Of a stretch of 64,000 nucleotides of DNA, positions 17,761 to 27,636 are shown one piece after another. The notes below the pieces were generated by a model, which worked only from the letters and a program-made list of their open reading frames with translations, had not been told where the DNA came from and did not search any database. Each line of letters begins with the position of its first letter. Position 1 is the stretch's first letter. The DNA lies in NCBI RefSeq assembly GCF_029916425.1, contig NZ_JAHAVQ010000005.1, positions 62,001 through 126,000 on the forward strand, read 5' to 3'. A program made the translations under genes and the position numbers. This DNA comes from Liquorilactobacillus sicerae (lineage in GTDB: Bacteria > Bacillota > Bacilli > Lactobacillales > Lactobacillaceae).

Positions 17761-19521
17761 TTAGTCATCCTCGATTTCTAAGCCTAATTCATCCAACTGT
17801 TTGGCTGAAACTGTTGAAGGAGCATTAGTCAACGGTTCAGATGCTTTGGAATTCTTAGGAAAGGCGATTACTTCACGAATATTATCCTTACCTGACAACA
17901 GCATCGCAAACCGATCAAGTCCAATTGCTAGACCACCATGCGGAGGAAATCCATAATCAAAGGCATCCAGCAAAAAGCCAAACTGACTTTCTGCTCGTTC
18001 TTTGCTAAAGCCTAATGCTTTAAACATTTTCTCTTGAATATCGCGTCGATGAATCCTAATCGAACCACCGCCCAGCTCATAGCCATTTAAAACAATATCG
18101 TAACTTTGCGCATGAGCTTGGTGCGGGTCGGTATCCAGTAAATGGATATCCTCTTCATTTGGCATGGTAAATGGATGGTGGGCCGCAATATAACGGTGGA
18201 ACTCTTCACTATATTCAAACAATGGCCAATCAACGACCCACAAATAGTTAAACTTGCTTTCATCGATCAAATTCATTTCATGCGCAATACTGGTCCGTAG
18301 ATAGCCTAATGCATCAGCCACGACTTTGCGCGTATCAGCAACAAACAAGATCAAATCACCAACCTTGGCTCCAGCTGCTGACTTAATTCCAGCAACCTGG
18401 TCTTTAAAGAACTTGGCAATTGGGCCAGAAAAGCCGTCGGGCGTAACTTTTAACCAAGCTAACCCTTTGGCGCCAAAGCGTTTCAAATAATCCTGCTTAG
18501 CTTCAATTTCTTTACGTGAATAATGGTTGGCGCCATTGGGTACAACGATGGCTTTAACCTGACCACCTTTTTGCAAAACATTTTGGAAGACTTTAAAATC
18601 AACATTTTTAACAGCTGCCGCCATATCAATCAATTCCATCCCAAAACGTGTATCAGGTTTATCTGAGCCAAAACGATCCATTGCTTCATCCCAAGTGATT
18701 CTTGGTAATGGTAATTTGATTTCGATTCCTAAAACATCCTGCATTACTTTTTTCAGCAAGCCTTCAGTAATACTTTGAATATCTTGCGCTGTCAAAAATG
18801 AAGTTTCCAAATCAATTTGGGTAAATTCCGGCTGCCGATCACCACGCAAGTCTTCATCCCGAAAACAGCGAGCGATTTGGTAATAACGATCAAACCCAGC
18901 ACCCATCAATAGCTGCTTAAAAAGCTGCGGAGATTGTGGTAAAGCATAAAAATGTCCGGGATAGACGCGTGAAGGAACTAAGTAATCGCGTGCCCCTTCT
19001 GGCGTTGATTTAGTTAAGTACGGCGTTTCAATATTGATAAAATCTTGATCAGCCAAATAACGATGAACGGCCTGCAAAATTTTGCTGCGTAAAATAATTG
19101 CTTGTTGCATTTCTGGACGTCGTAAATCTAAATAACGATATTTCAAACGTAAATCATCCGCAACCTTGATACCATTTTCAATATAAAATGGTGGTGTTTT
19201 TGCCTTACTCAAAATATTAACTTGATGAGCCTCAACTTCAATCGTTCCAGTTTTCATTTTAGAATTTATTTCTTCATCCGCGCGACGAACAACGATCCCA
19301 CTGACTTCGATCACGTACTCATTCCGTAACTGATCAGCAATTTTTAGTGCATCTGGTTCAAATTCTTGACTAAAAACTAATTGCACGATTCCTTCACGAT
19401 CACGCAAATCGATAAAAATTAAATTTCCTAAATCACGCCTTTTTTGAACCCAACCTTTTAGACAAACTTGCTGGCCTAAAAAGCTTTCATTGACTAAGCC
19501 GCAATAAGTTGTTCTTTTCAT
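17761..19521 (-). CDS. aspS: Aspartyl-tRNA synthetase
   Basis: A class IIb synthetase charging tRNA-Asp. It has 586 residues: an N-terminal OB anticodon-binding domain (about 1-105), the catalytic core with [18 protein letters not shown] (motif 2, about 217-234), the bacterial GAD insertion (about 300-410), and motif 3 [13 protein letters not shown] near residue 530. Its ATG overlaps the hisS stop by four bases (ATGA). It is the second gene of the T-box controlled hisS-aspS operon. Confidence 0.97.
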   Translation of the reverse strand: MKRTTYCGLVNESFLGQQVCLKGWVQKRRDLGNLIFIDLRDREGIVQLVFSQEFEPDALKIADQLRNEYVIEVSGIVVRRADEEINSKMKTGTIEVEAHQVNILSKAKTPPFYIENGIKVADDLRLKYRYLDLRRPEMQQAIILRSKILQAVHRYLADQDFINIETPYLTKSTPEGARDYLVPSRVYPGHFYALPQSPQLFKQLLMGAGFDRYYQIARCFRDEDLRGDRQPEFTQIDLETSFLTAQDIQSITEGLLKKVMQDVLGIEIKLPLPRITWDEAMDRFGSDKPDTRFGMELIDMAAAVKNVDFKVFQNVLQKGGQVKAIVVPNGANHYSRKEIEAKQDYLKRFGAKGLAWLKVTPDGFSGPIAKFFKDQVAGIKSAAGAKVGDLILFVADTRKVVADALGYLRTSIAHEMNLIDESKFNYLWVVDWPLFEYSEEFHRYIAAHHPFTMPNEEDIHLLDTDPHQAHAQSYDIVLNGYELGGGSIRIHRRDIQEKMFKALGFSKERAESQFGFLLDAFDYGFPPHGGLAIGLDRFAMLLSGKDNIREVIAFPKNSKASEPLTNAPSTVSAKQLDELGLEIEDD

Positions 19522-20828
19522 CTTGTTCTTTGCTCCTTTTTCTCAGTAATCTTTTGCCAAACAGCTGTAAAATTCGTCAACGCTGCAGTTAAATCAATTG
19601 TTGTTTCCTGACTCGTCGCCATGTTTTTGACTTTAGCAACTTGCTTTTCCAATTCAGCTTCACCAATCGTAACTGTAAAACTTGCCGCTTGCCGGTTAGC
19701 TGCTTTGAATTGCCCCTTAGGCTTACGATTCAGATAATCCCGATCAGCTGTTAAACCAGCTTGGCGAATAGCTTGTACCAGCTGGAGAGTAACCGCATCA
19801 GTGGCCTGACCGATTCCAACAACATATACATCTAATTGATTAGCCAGCTGCTGGCTGTTGCCCTCGGCCTCCAACACTAACAATAACCGCTCGACACCCA
19901 GCGCAAAACCAATTCCAGGAACTTCTGGACCGCCTAATTGCTCAACTAAGCCATTATAGCGTCCACCAGCACAGACAGTTGTCCATTTGCCACCAAAAGC
20001 TTTTGAATCACTCATAATTTCAAAAATCGTATGATTGTAATAATCCAATCCGCGAACCATTGTCGGATCGATTTCAAAGTCGATTTTCAAGGCATTTAAA
20101 CGATCCTTGACTTGTTGAAAGTGCTCGGCAGCTGCACTTGTTAAATAATCAGTAATTTGCGGTGCATTTTTAACAATGACTTGATCTTGGGAATCTTTGC
20201 TGTCTAATACCCGCAATGGATTCTTCTTTAACCTAATTTGCGAGTCTTTGCTTAACTGATCAGCATACGGCTGCAAATAATCAACCAACGCTTGATGATA
20301 AGCTGCTCGTGAAGTTCGATCACCTAAGGTATTTAAAACTAATTTGACGTTTTTTAACCCCATGCTTTGCAGTAAATCAAGGGCCATCGCCATGACTTCA
20401 ACATCCAAGGTCGGATTATCGACTCCAAAAGCTTCTACTCCGATTTGATGAAACTGTCTGAGTCTTCCCGATTGCGGTCGCTCATAACGAAACATCGGTC
20501 CCAAATAATAAGTCTTAAATGGTCGCTGAATTTCTGGCCCGTAAAGTTTGTTTTCAACATAAGCGCGAACAACCCCCGCCGTTCCTTCTGGTCGCAAAGT
20601 TATATGCCGTTGCCCTTTATCGTAAAAATCATACATCTCTTTGGTAACAATATCTGATGTTTCACCTGAAGTCCGTGAAAAGACTTCAAAGCTTTCAAAA
20701 ATTGGAGTCCGAATCTCCTGATAACGATATTTTTTAAAAACCTGGCGTGCAATTTTTTCAACAAATTGCCATTTTTCAGACTCACCGGGAATGATATCAT
20801 TTGTGCCCTTTGGACGCTGATACTTCAT
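19518..20828 (-). CDS. hisS: Histidyl-tRNA synthetase
   Basis: A class II synthetase charging tRNA-His. It has 436 residues from the ATG behind AAGGAGG; 15 extra upstream codons are not used because they run into the T-box terminator. Visible motifs are RPKGTNDI at the N-terminus, [17 protein letters not shown] (motif 2 start), [20 protein letters not shown], the histidine-specific VRGLDYY (about 260) and [17 protein letters not shown] (motif 3). An anticodon-binding domain ends the protein. Confidence 0.97.
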   Translation of the reverse strand: MKYQRPKGTNDIIPGESEKWQFVEKIARQVFKKYRYQEIRTPIFESFEVFSRTSGETSDIVTKEMYDFYDKGQRHITLRPEGTAGVVRAYVENKLYGPEIQRPFKTYYLGPMFRYERPQSGRLRQFHQIGVEAFGVDNPTLDVEVMAMALDLLQSMGLKNVKLVLNTLGDRTSRAAYHQALVDYLQPYADQLSKDSQIRLKKNPLRVLDSKDSQDQVIVKNAPQITDYLTSAAAEHFQQVKDRLNALKIDFEIDPTMVRGLDYYNHTIFEIMSDSKAFGGKWTTVCAGGRYNGLVEQLGGPEVPGIGFALGVERLLLVLEAEGNSQQLANQLDVYVVGIGQATDAVTLQLVQAIRQAGLTADRDYLNRKPKGQFKAANRQAASFTVTIGEAELEKQVAKVKNMATSQETTIDLTAALTNFTAVWQKITEKKEQRTR

Positions 20829-20856
20829 TGATTTATCCTCCTTAAATAAAACAAAA

Positions 20857-21062
20857 TAAAAAAGCCCTGTCAATTCGACAAGGGCGCAATCAGCACGGTA
20901 CCACCTTTATTTAACACTTTTGGATAACGCCCCATAGCGGCATCTGCTAAAATGCACCTCGAAAGTGTCTTTTGCTTGTCTGTTCAGCAGGCCTTTCACC
21001 AAATCACCCTTCGCTGTTTCTGAAAACCCAAGCTACTTTTCTTCCGTTCGGTTTTAACTATA
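20857..21062 (-). ncRNA. T-box leader of hisS-aspS
   Basis: The T-box sequence AAAGGTGGTACCGTGCTG is at 20891-20908 on the minus strand. It is followed by the terminator stem GCCCTTGTC / GACAGGGC (20864-20885) and a U-tract. The Stem I apical part (AGCGAAGGGTG...GGTGAAAGGCC) is upstream. Aligned with the glycine T-box of this window, the specifier position reads GAC (20967-20969), an Asp codon, followed by purine A; the next bases make an overlapping CAC (His). Confidence 0.9.
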
Positions 21063-21071
21063 CTGTAGTAA

Positions 21072-21100
21072 AAGATACCTGAAATTAACTACTAAGTCAA
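21072..21100 (-). promoter_or_regulatory. Promoter of the hisS-aspS T-box transcript
   Basis: TTGACT (21095-21100) and TATCTT (21072-21077) are separated by 17 bases, just upstream of Stem I. Confidence 0.65.
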
Positions 21101-21156
21101 GTTAGTTTAAAAATCAGGAATAAAAAAATGATTTCTTTATAATCGCAACATTTATT

Positions 21157-21165
21157 TGTTATAAT
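21157..21165 (+). promoter_or_regulatory. Extended -10 promoter of the amidase gene
   Basis: TGTTATAAT is a perfect extended -10 element, 44 bases before the amidase ATG. The -35 region is not well conserved. Confidence 0.55.
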
Positions 21166-21208
21166 TATCAATTGAAAACTAATTAATATATTGGAGTTAA
21201 CAACAGCC

Positions 21209-22081
21209 ATGAGAAGTAAACGTTCAAAAATCGCACATCGGCATCAAAGTCTGATTTTTTTAATAACTGTCACATTTCTGCTAGCGGGCATCCTTTGCTG
21301 GCGAACATATTCTTATTTTAAACAAGTCGAAGTTAACGTTGCTCAAGTCCAATTGCGTCAAGGACCCGGCATCGAATACCAAGCCAAGGGCCAGCTCAAA
21401 CGTGGGAGTCGAATGACTGTCTTGCGCGAAAAATATCGTTGGTATTATGTCAAAACTGCCAATAATAAGTTCGGCTGGGTTGCTAGCTGGAATCTTAATC
21501 CTCAGGGTTCACAAACTGTCACCAAATTAAATAATGCCACGATTGTCCTTGATCCCGGTCACGGCGGTAGCGACTCCGGGGCACTTTCTGCTAATGGTAA
21601 GATGGAAAAAACTTATACTTTAAAATTGGCTAAAAAAGTTGCTGCTTTGCTTCGGCAAAAAGGCGCCAAGGTTTATTTGACCCGTACAAGTGATAAATTT
21701 GTCAGTTTAGCAGCTCGGCCTGCTTTATCAAATCAAGTCCATGCCAATGCTTTCATTAGTTTTCATTTTGATTCTTCACCTCAGCAAAATTTGGCTTCCG
21801 GTGTAACAACTTATTATTACCACCGTCAATTGTCGTATAGTTTAGCACATACTATTAACCAACAACTAAATAACTTGAACTTAAAGAATCGTGGAATCGA
21901 CTTTGGCAACTTTGAAGTCATTAGAGACAACGATTACCCAGCCGTTTTGCTAGAAATGGGCTACATTAATAGCGATCATGACTTTGCCGAAATCAGATCT
22001 AATCAATATCTGGCAGAAGTTGCCAACGATGTCGTTAAAGGTCTTAGCAATTACTTTGCTACCAGTTCTTCAACTAATTAA
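21209..22081 (+). CDS. SH3-domain N-acetylmuramoyl-L-alanine amidase
   Basis: A secreted or membrane-anchored peptidoglycan amidase that cuts the MurNAc-L-Ala bond. It has 290 residues from the ATG; a TTG six codons earlier is possible but has no ribosome-binding site. There is a signal anchor (about 14-33), a bacterial SH3 domain (about 40-95, containing LRQGPGIEYQ), then an Amidase_3 domain (about 105-285). Zinc and catalytic residues are visible in LDPGHGGSDSG, KMEKTY, FHFDSS and LLEMGYI. It is one of few plus-strand genes and overlaps the next gene tail-to-tail by 8 bases. Confidence 0.92.
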   Translation: MRSKRSKIAHRHQSLIFLITVTFLLAGILCWRTYSYFKQVEVNVAQVQLRQGPGIEYQAKGQLKRGSRMTVLREKYRWYYVKTANNKFGWVASWNLNPQGSQTVTKLNNATIVLDPGHGGSDSGALSANGKMEKTYTLKLAKKVAALLRQKGAKVYLTRTSDKFVSLAARPALSNQVHANAFISFHFDSSPQQNLASGVTTYYYHRQLSYSLAHTINQQLNNLNLKNRGIDFGNFEVIRDNDYPAVLLEMGYINSDHDFAEIRSNQYLAEVANDVVKGLSNYFATSSSTN

Positions 22082-22727
22082 GACGAAAAAGCTGATTGAG
22101 TGCTTGATAACTGCTAAATTTTAAGTCATAAGCAGTGAAATTTATGAGTTCATCCGGCGCAAATAACCAGCCCTGCATCCCAGCTCGCTGGCCAGCAACA
22201 ATGTCTAACGGTCGATCGCCGATCATTACTGCTGTAGCTGGATCAATCGTATATTTGTGGCACAAATAATTTAAAGATGCCGGATCAGGTTTGCGTGCAA
22301 ATTTCATTTCTGCTGTAACTCCGCCAGTAAAAAACTTTTCCAAATCATCATTTTTTAGTAACTGCCAAGCAGATGAGTCCCGGTGAGTCAACAAAAATTG
22401 CTGTTTGCCTTGTTGAAACAATAATTGGCAAACGGTGCTTACTCCTGACATTGGTTTTGCTGACAGTGAATGTTGACTTTCCAATTTGCGATAGATTGTC
22501 CAAATTTGCTGCCTTAGATCATGCTTTTCACTAAAAAAAGTGTCAAAGGTCTGATGAACTGAGGTCTGCCGAAAATGACGAAAAATCTGTTGATAATCTA
22601 AAGAAATGTTAAAATTTTCAGCCGCTTGCAACAAACTCGCGGTCATTTCTGGATAGGTGTCGTAAAGCGTTCCATCAAAGTCCCAAAAGACTGTACTTAT
22701 CTGCTTAACCACTTCTTTATTCTTCAA
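22074..22727 (-). CDS. HAD superfamily hydrolase (phosphoglycolate phosphatase-like)
   Basis: The protein is a haloacid dehalogenase-type phosphatase of 217 residues. DFDGTLYDT holds the two catalytic Asp (about residues 15-23) and MIGDRPLDIVAG (about 175-186) is the C-terminal acidic motif. A helical cap lies between. The chosen start is TTG, 9 bases after AGAGGAG, giving a 4-base TTGA overlap with the upstream gene; a TTG nine codons earlier has no ribosome-binding site. The substrate is unknown. Confidence 0.85.
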   Translation of the reverse strand: MKNKEVVKQISTVFWDFDGTLYDTYPEMTASLLQAAENFNISLDYQQIFRHFRQTSVHQTFDTFFSEKHDLRQQIWTIYRKLESQHSLSAKPMSGVSTVCQLLFQQGKQQFLLTHRDSSAWQLLKNDDLEKFFTGGVTAEMKFARKPDPASLNYLCHKYTIDPATAVMIGDRPLDIVAGQRAGMQGWLFAPDELINFTAYDLKFSSYQALNQLFRLN

Positions 22728-23686
22728 ACTTGCTTGCTCCTCTTTTTCAACCAATCAACGGCAATATTCATCGCCAGGCGACAGGCATTGGTCTTATCTA
22801 GCTGATTTTTCGTAACAAAATCGTGAATAATCCCTTGTAAGCGTAACTCAGCCACTTTACCACCAGCATCTCGCAATTTACGTGCTAAAGCTTCTGCTTC
22901 ATCGCGAACTGGATCAGCTTCTGCAGTTAAAATCAAAGTTTCTGGTAACTTTTTTAATAATTCAAATGAAGCCAGCAATGGCGAATAGTGCCAATCATTT
23001 CTTTGCTCATCTGTTTGCAGATACTGTTGCCAACACCACTTCATCTCTTCGCGGGTCAAATCGTAACCACCAGCATATTGCAGGTAAGATTCAGTCTCAA
23101 AGCTGGCATTCACAACTGGATAGAATAAAAGCAGTTTATAAATTGGCAGCTGCGCGGTTTGAGCCAAAGTTAAAGCTAAACTAATGGCCATTCCACCACC
23201 AACATCATCTCCAGCTAACATTAAACGTTCCAGCGACAAGGGCGTTTTTGCTGTCAGCTCCGGCAGTCTTAAAAAGCATTGCTGCAGTTGCTGCAATTGA
23301 AACGGAGCTTTTTTTTCCGGTGCTAAAGCATAGCAGGGGAAAATTACGGCCGCATGTGAGCGGTAGACGATCTCGCGGACCATTTTATCATGCGAAAAAA
23401 TCCCACCATTAACAAACTGTCCGCCGTGAATATAAAAAATAGTTGGAATTTTTTCGCCTGGCCGTAAGTGATGTGGAAAGTAAACTCTAACTGGTAATTC
23501 TCCTAAATCATTACCTAAATCAAGTTTTAAATCGTGAAACTTGACAGGATGGATGAAAACCGTTGAACGCTGATCAAACCTCAACTGTTGCCGTAAGACT
23601 TCTAAACCAATGGTAGTTGGCACAAAAATGTCTTGATGCTGCAGGCAGAGGTTTTTGGCTGCTGATTCCAAAGAAATTAATCGCAA
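22724..23686 (-). CDS. Alpha/beta hydrolase, hormone-sensitive-lipase type, with Asp at the nucleophile position
   Basis: A 320-residue esterase/lipase-like protein of the HSL group. The oxyanion motif HGGQFVNGG is at 87-95. The acid TAEADPVRDE has Asp258, and the catalytic His288 is in IIHDF. The nucleophile motif, usually GDSAGG, reads GDDVGG (159-164), so Asp161 replaces Ser; the codon is GAT. The rest of the fold looks intact, so this may be an inactive homologue or an enzyme with altered chemistry. The start is TTG behind AAGGAGG. It is translationally coupled to the HAD gene. Confidence 0.85.
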   Translation of the reverse strand: MRLISLESAAKNLCLQHQDIFVPTTIGLEVLRQQLRFDQRSTVFIHPVKFHDLKLDLGNDLGELPVRVYFPHHLRPGEKIPTIFYIHGGQFVNGGIFSHDKMVREIVYRSHAAVIFPCYALAPEKKAPFQLQQLQQCFLRLPELTAKTPLSLERLMLAGDDVGGGMAISLALTLAQTAQLPIYKLLLFYPVVNASFETESYLQYAGGYDLTREEMKWCWQQYLQTDEQRNDWHYSPLLASFELLKKLPETLILTAEADPVRDEAEALARKLRDAGGKVAELRLQGIIHDFVTKNQLDKTNACRLAMNIAVDWLKKRSKQV

Positions 23687-23703
23687 TTGTCACCCTCCTT
23701 TAT

Positions 23704-24153
23704 TTAACCCAAATTATCAGTATCATAAATTAAGGTTACTGGGCCGTCATTAATCAACTCGACCTGCATGTCTGCTCCAAACATTCCTTCTGCCACTTTT
23801 AGTCCTTCAGTTCTCAAAGCCTGATTAAATACTTGATAATTTTTCTGGGCCGCAACTGGATCTTGCGCTAAAGAAAAACCTGGCCGATTGCCTTTGCGTA
23901 AAGCAGCATACAAAGTAAACTGTGAAACTGAAAGGATTTCCCCGCTAACTTGATGAATGTCTAAATTTAACTTGCCACTTTTATCGGCAAAGACCCGCAC
24001 ATGACTAATTTTATGCACTAAATAGTCAATTTGTTTTTGAGTATCGCCAGCTTCAAAACCAACTAACAACAAGTAGCCTTGATCTATTTGTCCGACAACT
24101 TGCTGATCAACTTTAACACTTGCCTTTTTAACTCGCTGTAAAACAATGCGCAT
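23704..24153 (-). CDS. dtd: D-aminoacyl-tRNA deacylase
   Basis: Dtd hydrolyses D-amino acids from mischarged tRNA. It has 149 residues. The active-site motifs SQFTLYA (about 77-83) and NDGPVTLIYDT (about 136-146) are present; the latter is the cross-subunit GPxTx loop that carries the chirality-selecting Gly-cisPro. It lies 25 bases after rel, a conserved pairing in Firmicutes. Confidence 0.96.
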   Translation of the reverse strand: MRIVLQRVKKASVKVDQQVVGQIDQGYLLLVGFEAGDTQKQIDYLVHKISHVRVFADKSGKLNLDIHQVSGEILSVSQFTLYAALRKGNRPGFSLAQDPVAAQKNYQVFNQALRTEGLKVAEGMFGADMQVELINDGPVTLIYDTDNLG

Positions 24154-24178
24154 TTTTTCTGATCACCTGCTCTTTTAT

Positions 24179-26401
24179 CTAATGGATCGTTCGCTTGACA
24201 ACATAAACATCTGGAACTTTTTTAATATTATCGATCACTCGTTGCAAATGTAAACGATCTTTGATCCCGACGGTGACTTCCATCGTCGCCAATTTGTTAT
24301 GGTCAACGCGTCCATTGACCGAACTCAACTGACGCGTACTGTTATTTAAGGCTTGCAGCACATCATTTAATAAGCCATTACGATTATATCCTTGAATTTG
24401 CAGATCCGCATTGTAATAAGTCTGGCTTTCGGGATCAATATTCCATGAAACCTCAATCAAACGACTGCCATTCTTTTCAGCATTTTTAATATTAGGACAA
24501 TCCGCTCGATGGACTGAAACCCCGCGTCCCTTGGTAATGTAACCAACAATTTCATCGCCTGGAATCGGATTACAACAATGACTCAAACGAACTAAAAGAT
24601 TATCAACTCCCTCAATTACTACTGCACTATCTTTACTGACAGGAGTATTTTGCTGACTTTCATGAGAAATTTCTTTGTGTTCTTCTAATAAAGCCTTTTG
24701 CGCCTCGAGCTTTTTATCCACTTCACGCTGTTGCCGGATCTTTTCCGTCAAAATATTGATGATTCCTAAGGGTGCCAACTCACCAAATCCTAACGCGGCA
24801 TAAAGATCATCAGCACTTGAAAATTTGCGTCGTTGCAACGCCTTATCGATATTCTCTGGTACTAAGATCTTCTTTGGTTCAAACCCCATTTCAATCAAAT
24901 TGGTATTTAAAATTTCTCTTCCTTTTTCAATATTTTCTGTCCGATCGCGCTGTTTAAAGAAACGTTTAATTTTGTTTCGGGCTTTATTAGTATGAACCAA
25001 TTTCAACCAATCACGACTCGGGCCAGTTGAGTTTGTGGAAGTCAAAATATCAACGATTTCGCCATTTCTGATTTGGTAATCAAGTGGCACAATTTTGCCA
25101 TTTACTTTAGCCCCAACTGTCTTATTGCCGATCTCAGTATGAATTGAATAAGCCATATCTAACGGACCGGCTCCTTTGGGCAGTTCCAAAACATCGCCCT
25201 TCGGAGTAAATACATAAACACGGTCGCCAAAAAGATCCCCCTTGACACTCTCCATAAATTCAGCAGCGTCATTGCTTTCATCCTGGAGTTCAACGATTTC
25301 TTTGAACCAGTTAAGCTTATTACCAGTTTTATCGGGTTTAACACCATTCGTTTTGCCTTCTTTATAGGCCCAGTGCGCCGCGACCCCATATTCAGCAACC
25401 CGATGCATTTCTTCCGTTCGAATCTGGACTTCAAACGGTTTGCCATTTGGCCCGATAACGGTTGTGTGCAACGATTGATACATATTAGCCTTGGGCATGG
25501 CAATATAGTCCTTAAAACGCCCGGGCATTGGTTTCCATTTAGTATGAATTGCACCCAAAACAGCGTAACAGTCTTTGATTGAACTAACGATTACCCGTAC
25601 TGCCAGCAGATCATAAATCTGACTAAATTGTTTATGTTGATCTTTCATTTTGCGATAAATTGAATAAATATGCTTAGGACGGCCGTAAATCTCGCAGTCC
25701 AAATGCAGATCAGCGATTGCACCCTTGATTTCTTCAATCGCACGATTAATATAGGCAACTCGTTCCGCACGCTTCGAATTCATTAAATGCACGATTCGAT
25801 AATATTGCTGCGGATTCAAATAACGCAAGGAAATGTCTTCCAATTCCCATTTGATCGTACTAATTCCTAAGCGATCGGCCAATGGTGCATAGATTTCCAG
25901 TGTTTCATTAGCGATCCGCCGTTGTTTATCCGGTCGTAAATGATTGAGTGTCCGCATATTATGTAAACGATCGGCTAATTTAACGATAATTACTCGCAAA
26001 TCTTTGGACATCGCCAACAACAATTTACGGTGGTTCTCTGCTAATTGTTCTTGATGAGATTTATAACGGATTTTGCTCAGTTTAGTCACGCCATCAACGA
26101 TCACCTCAACATCGTGTCCAAACAACTCACCAACATCGCCCAAGGTGACATTAGTGTCTTCAACAACATCATGTAAAAAACCAGCACAAACTGTTGCCGG
26201 ATCCATTTTCAAATTAGCTAAGATACCAGCCACTTGAATCGGATGCATAATATATGGTTCACCTGATTGACGACGTTGATCCTGATGAACATAAGCTGCA
26301 AAGTTATAAGCCTTTTTAACTAACTCTACGTGCGTTTGGTTCATATACTTTTCAACCATTTGAAAAACATCTTCCGCCGTCCAAGTCATTTCTTTTGCCA
26401 T
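24179..26401 (-). CDS. rel: Bifunctional (p)ppGpp synthase/hydrolase
   Basis: The stringent-response enzyme makes and degrades (p)ppGpp. It has 740 residues from the ATG behind GGGGGAG. The HD hydrolase domain (about 45-150) keeps HDVVEDT, so hydrolysis is likely active. The synthetase domain (about 240-350) has YDLLAVRVIV and YQSLHTTVIGP. A TGS domain (about 395-455) and a C-terminal ACT domain (about 665-740) follow. It is transcribed with dtd. Confidence 0.97.
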   Translation of the reverse strand: MAKEMTWTAEDVFQMVEKYMNQTHVELVKKAYNFAAYVHQDQRRQSGEPYIMHPIQVAGILANLKMDPATVCAGFLHDVVEDTNVTLGDVGELFGHDVEVIVDGVTKLSKIRYKSHQEQLAENHRKLLLAMSKDLRVIIVKLADRLHNMRTLNHLRPDKQRRIANETLEIYAPLADRLGISTIKWELEDISLRYLNPQQYYRIVHLMNSKRAERVAYINRAIEEIKGAIADLHLDCEIYGRPKHIYSIYRKMKDQHKQFSQIYDLLAVRVIVSSIKDCYAVLGAIHTKWKPMPGRFKDYIAMPKANMYQSLHTTVIGPNGKPFEVQIRTEEMHRVAEYGVAAHWAYKEGKTNGVKPDKTGNKLNWFKEIVELQDESNDAAEFMESVKGDLFGDRVYVFTPKGDVLELPKGAGPLDMAYSIHTEIGNKTVGAKVNGKIVPLDYQIRNGEIVDILTSTNSTGPSRDWLKLVHTNKARNKIKRFFKQRDRTENIEKGREILNTNLIEMGFEPKKILVPENIDKALQRRKFSSADDLYAALGFGELAPLGIINILTEKIRQQREVDKKLEAQKALLEEHKEISHESQQNTPVSKDSAVVIEGVDNLLVRLSHCCNPIPGDEIVGYITKGRGVSVHRADCPNIKNAEKNGSRLIEVSWNIDPESQTYYNADLQIQGYNRNGLLNDVLQALNNSTRQLSSVNGRVDHNKLATMEVTVGIKDRLHLQRVIDNIKKVPDVYVVKRTIH

Positions 26402-26470
26402 TTTATTCACTCCCCCTAAATCAACTACCTGTCACTAAAGCAACAAGTTCCCCTCATCTAGTAACGAAAT

Positions 26471-26492
26471 AAAAGCGGTCAGCACCGTTTTT
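26471..26492 (-). terminator. Terminator after the small membrane protein gene
   Basis: The minus strand has an imperfect stem AAAACGGT / ACCGCTTTT with one mismatch and a 4-base loop, followed by a U-rich tail, just after the gene at 26504-26830. Confidence 0.5.
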
Positions 26493-26503
26493 AAAAAAGT
26501 TGA

Positions 26504-26830
26504 TCACTTTCGGAAAGCTCCATATGCTAAAAATGTAAAAATTACATAAGCCCCCGCAAAATAATAAGCATAGCTATCAAAAAAGAAATGAACGCCAATC
26601 AAATAAACGACCGGAAAGAACAGCAAATATACTAGTGGCTGTTGTTTTAAACCGACTATCACTCCGACCACTAATGAATAAATGACGTTAATTCCAAATA
26701 ATATCAAACCTAGTCTTTGAACATCCGAGGCGTTAGTTTCAATAAAAATTATTGGAACAACAAAAGAAAGCGCCGCCGCCAAAGCCAAATACCAAAGAGC
26801 TGTAACTGAAAAAAGCTTACTCCGATTCAT
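26504..26830 (-). CDS. Small membrane protein of unknown function
   Basis: I do not recognise this gene. The 108-residue product is very hydrophobic with four likely membrane helices (about 10-28, 38-60, 66-84 and 86-104), ends in a basic FRK, and has few charged residues. The ATG follows ACGGAG. It lies 34 bases after rsmE on the same strand, so it could be the last gene of the prmA-rsmE unit, and a weak terminator follows it. Nothing in it indicates a catalytic role. Confidence 0.7.
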   Translation of the reverse strand: MNRSKLFSVTALWYLALAAALSFVVPIIFIETNASDVQRLGLILFGINVIYSLVVGVIVGLKQQPLVYLLFFPVVYLIGVHFFFDSYAYYFAGAYVIFTFLAYGAFRK

Positions 26831-26864
26831 TGTAAAATCTCCGTTTCTTTTAATTGTTATTATT

Positions 26865-27626
26865 TTACCCTAATTCTAAGGCAAAAGAAAGTGTCGCTAA
26901 TAAATACCAAGGTGCTGTTTCGGCCCGCATGATCCGAGGTCCTAAGCCAGCTAAATAACATCTTTGCTGTTGAAGATAAGCAACTTCAGCCAATGAAAGC
27001 CCACCTTCTGGGCCAAAAACTGCAACTAGAGTTGGTCTGGTCTGCTGTTTTGTTAATTGCTGTCTGATTTTTTGAATAATCAGTGGCAAAGCTTGTTTCT
27101 CACCTTGTTTAGCTGATTCTTCGTAAGCTGCTACTCGATACTGGTATTTTGAAAAATCAAATTTTTTCAACTCCGTTACAAAGTTAATTAACGGTACCTG
27201 GGTTCGATGCGATTGTTCAGCAGCTCCTTGAGCGATTTTTTGCAATCGTCCCAACTTCTTAGAAGCTTTTTGCTCATTCCACTGAGCAACAGAAAAATCA
27301 GCGTTGAAAAAAATAATGCTGGCTGCTCCTAATTCGGTTGCTTTTTGAATTAACAAATCTGGTTTGGAATTTTTGATCAATCCGGCTAAAATTGTTATTT
27401 TGACTGGAAGTTCGACCTGAGGCTGACTTGTCTTGAGCGTTTTAGCAAAAGCTTGATCAGCAAAAACGCGGGTTAGTTTCATTAATTTAACCCTTTGCTG
27501 TTGGTCTACCAATTCAAACATTTGACCTTCTTTATCCCGCAAGACTTTAATTGCATGATGAAAAATTTGAGGCTCTAATTGATAATCTGCTGGAACCTCG
27601 CTTAATTTAGTAAAATAGCGTTGCAT
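26865..27626 (-). CDS. rsmE: 16S rRNA m3U1498 methyltransferase
   Basis: RsmE is a SPOUT-class methyltransferase that methylates U1498 of 16S rRNA. It has 253 residues from the ATG behind AAGGAG; ten upstream in-frame codons overlap nothing useful and lack a site. The N-terminal PUA-like domain begins MQRYF. The C-terminal knot contains FGPEGGLSLAEV and LGPRIMRAETAPWYLLATLSF, the SAM-binding signature. It follows prmA by 10 bases, the usual order. Confidence 0.95.
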   Translation of the reverse strand: MQRYFTKLSEVPADYQLEPQIFHHAIKVLRDKEGQMFELVDQQQRVKLMKLTRVFADQAFAKTLKTSQPQVELPVKITILAGLIKNSKPDLLIQKATELGAASIIFFNADFSVAQWNEQKASKKLGRLQKIAQGAAEQSHRTQVPLINFVTELKKFDFSKYQYRVAAYEESAKQGEKQALPLIIQKIRQQLTKQQTRPTLVAVFGPEGGLSLAEVAYLQQQRCYLAGLGPRIMRAETAPWYLLATLSFALELG

Positions 27627-27636
27627 TGCTGACTCC

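Noticed and set aside
22725-22754. Earlier TTG start of the HAD hydrolase
   Set aside because: It has no SD upstream, while the TTG at 22727 follows AGAGGAG and gives a standard 4-base overlap with the preceding gene.
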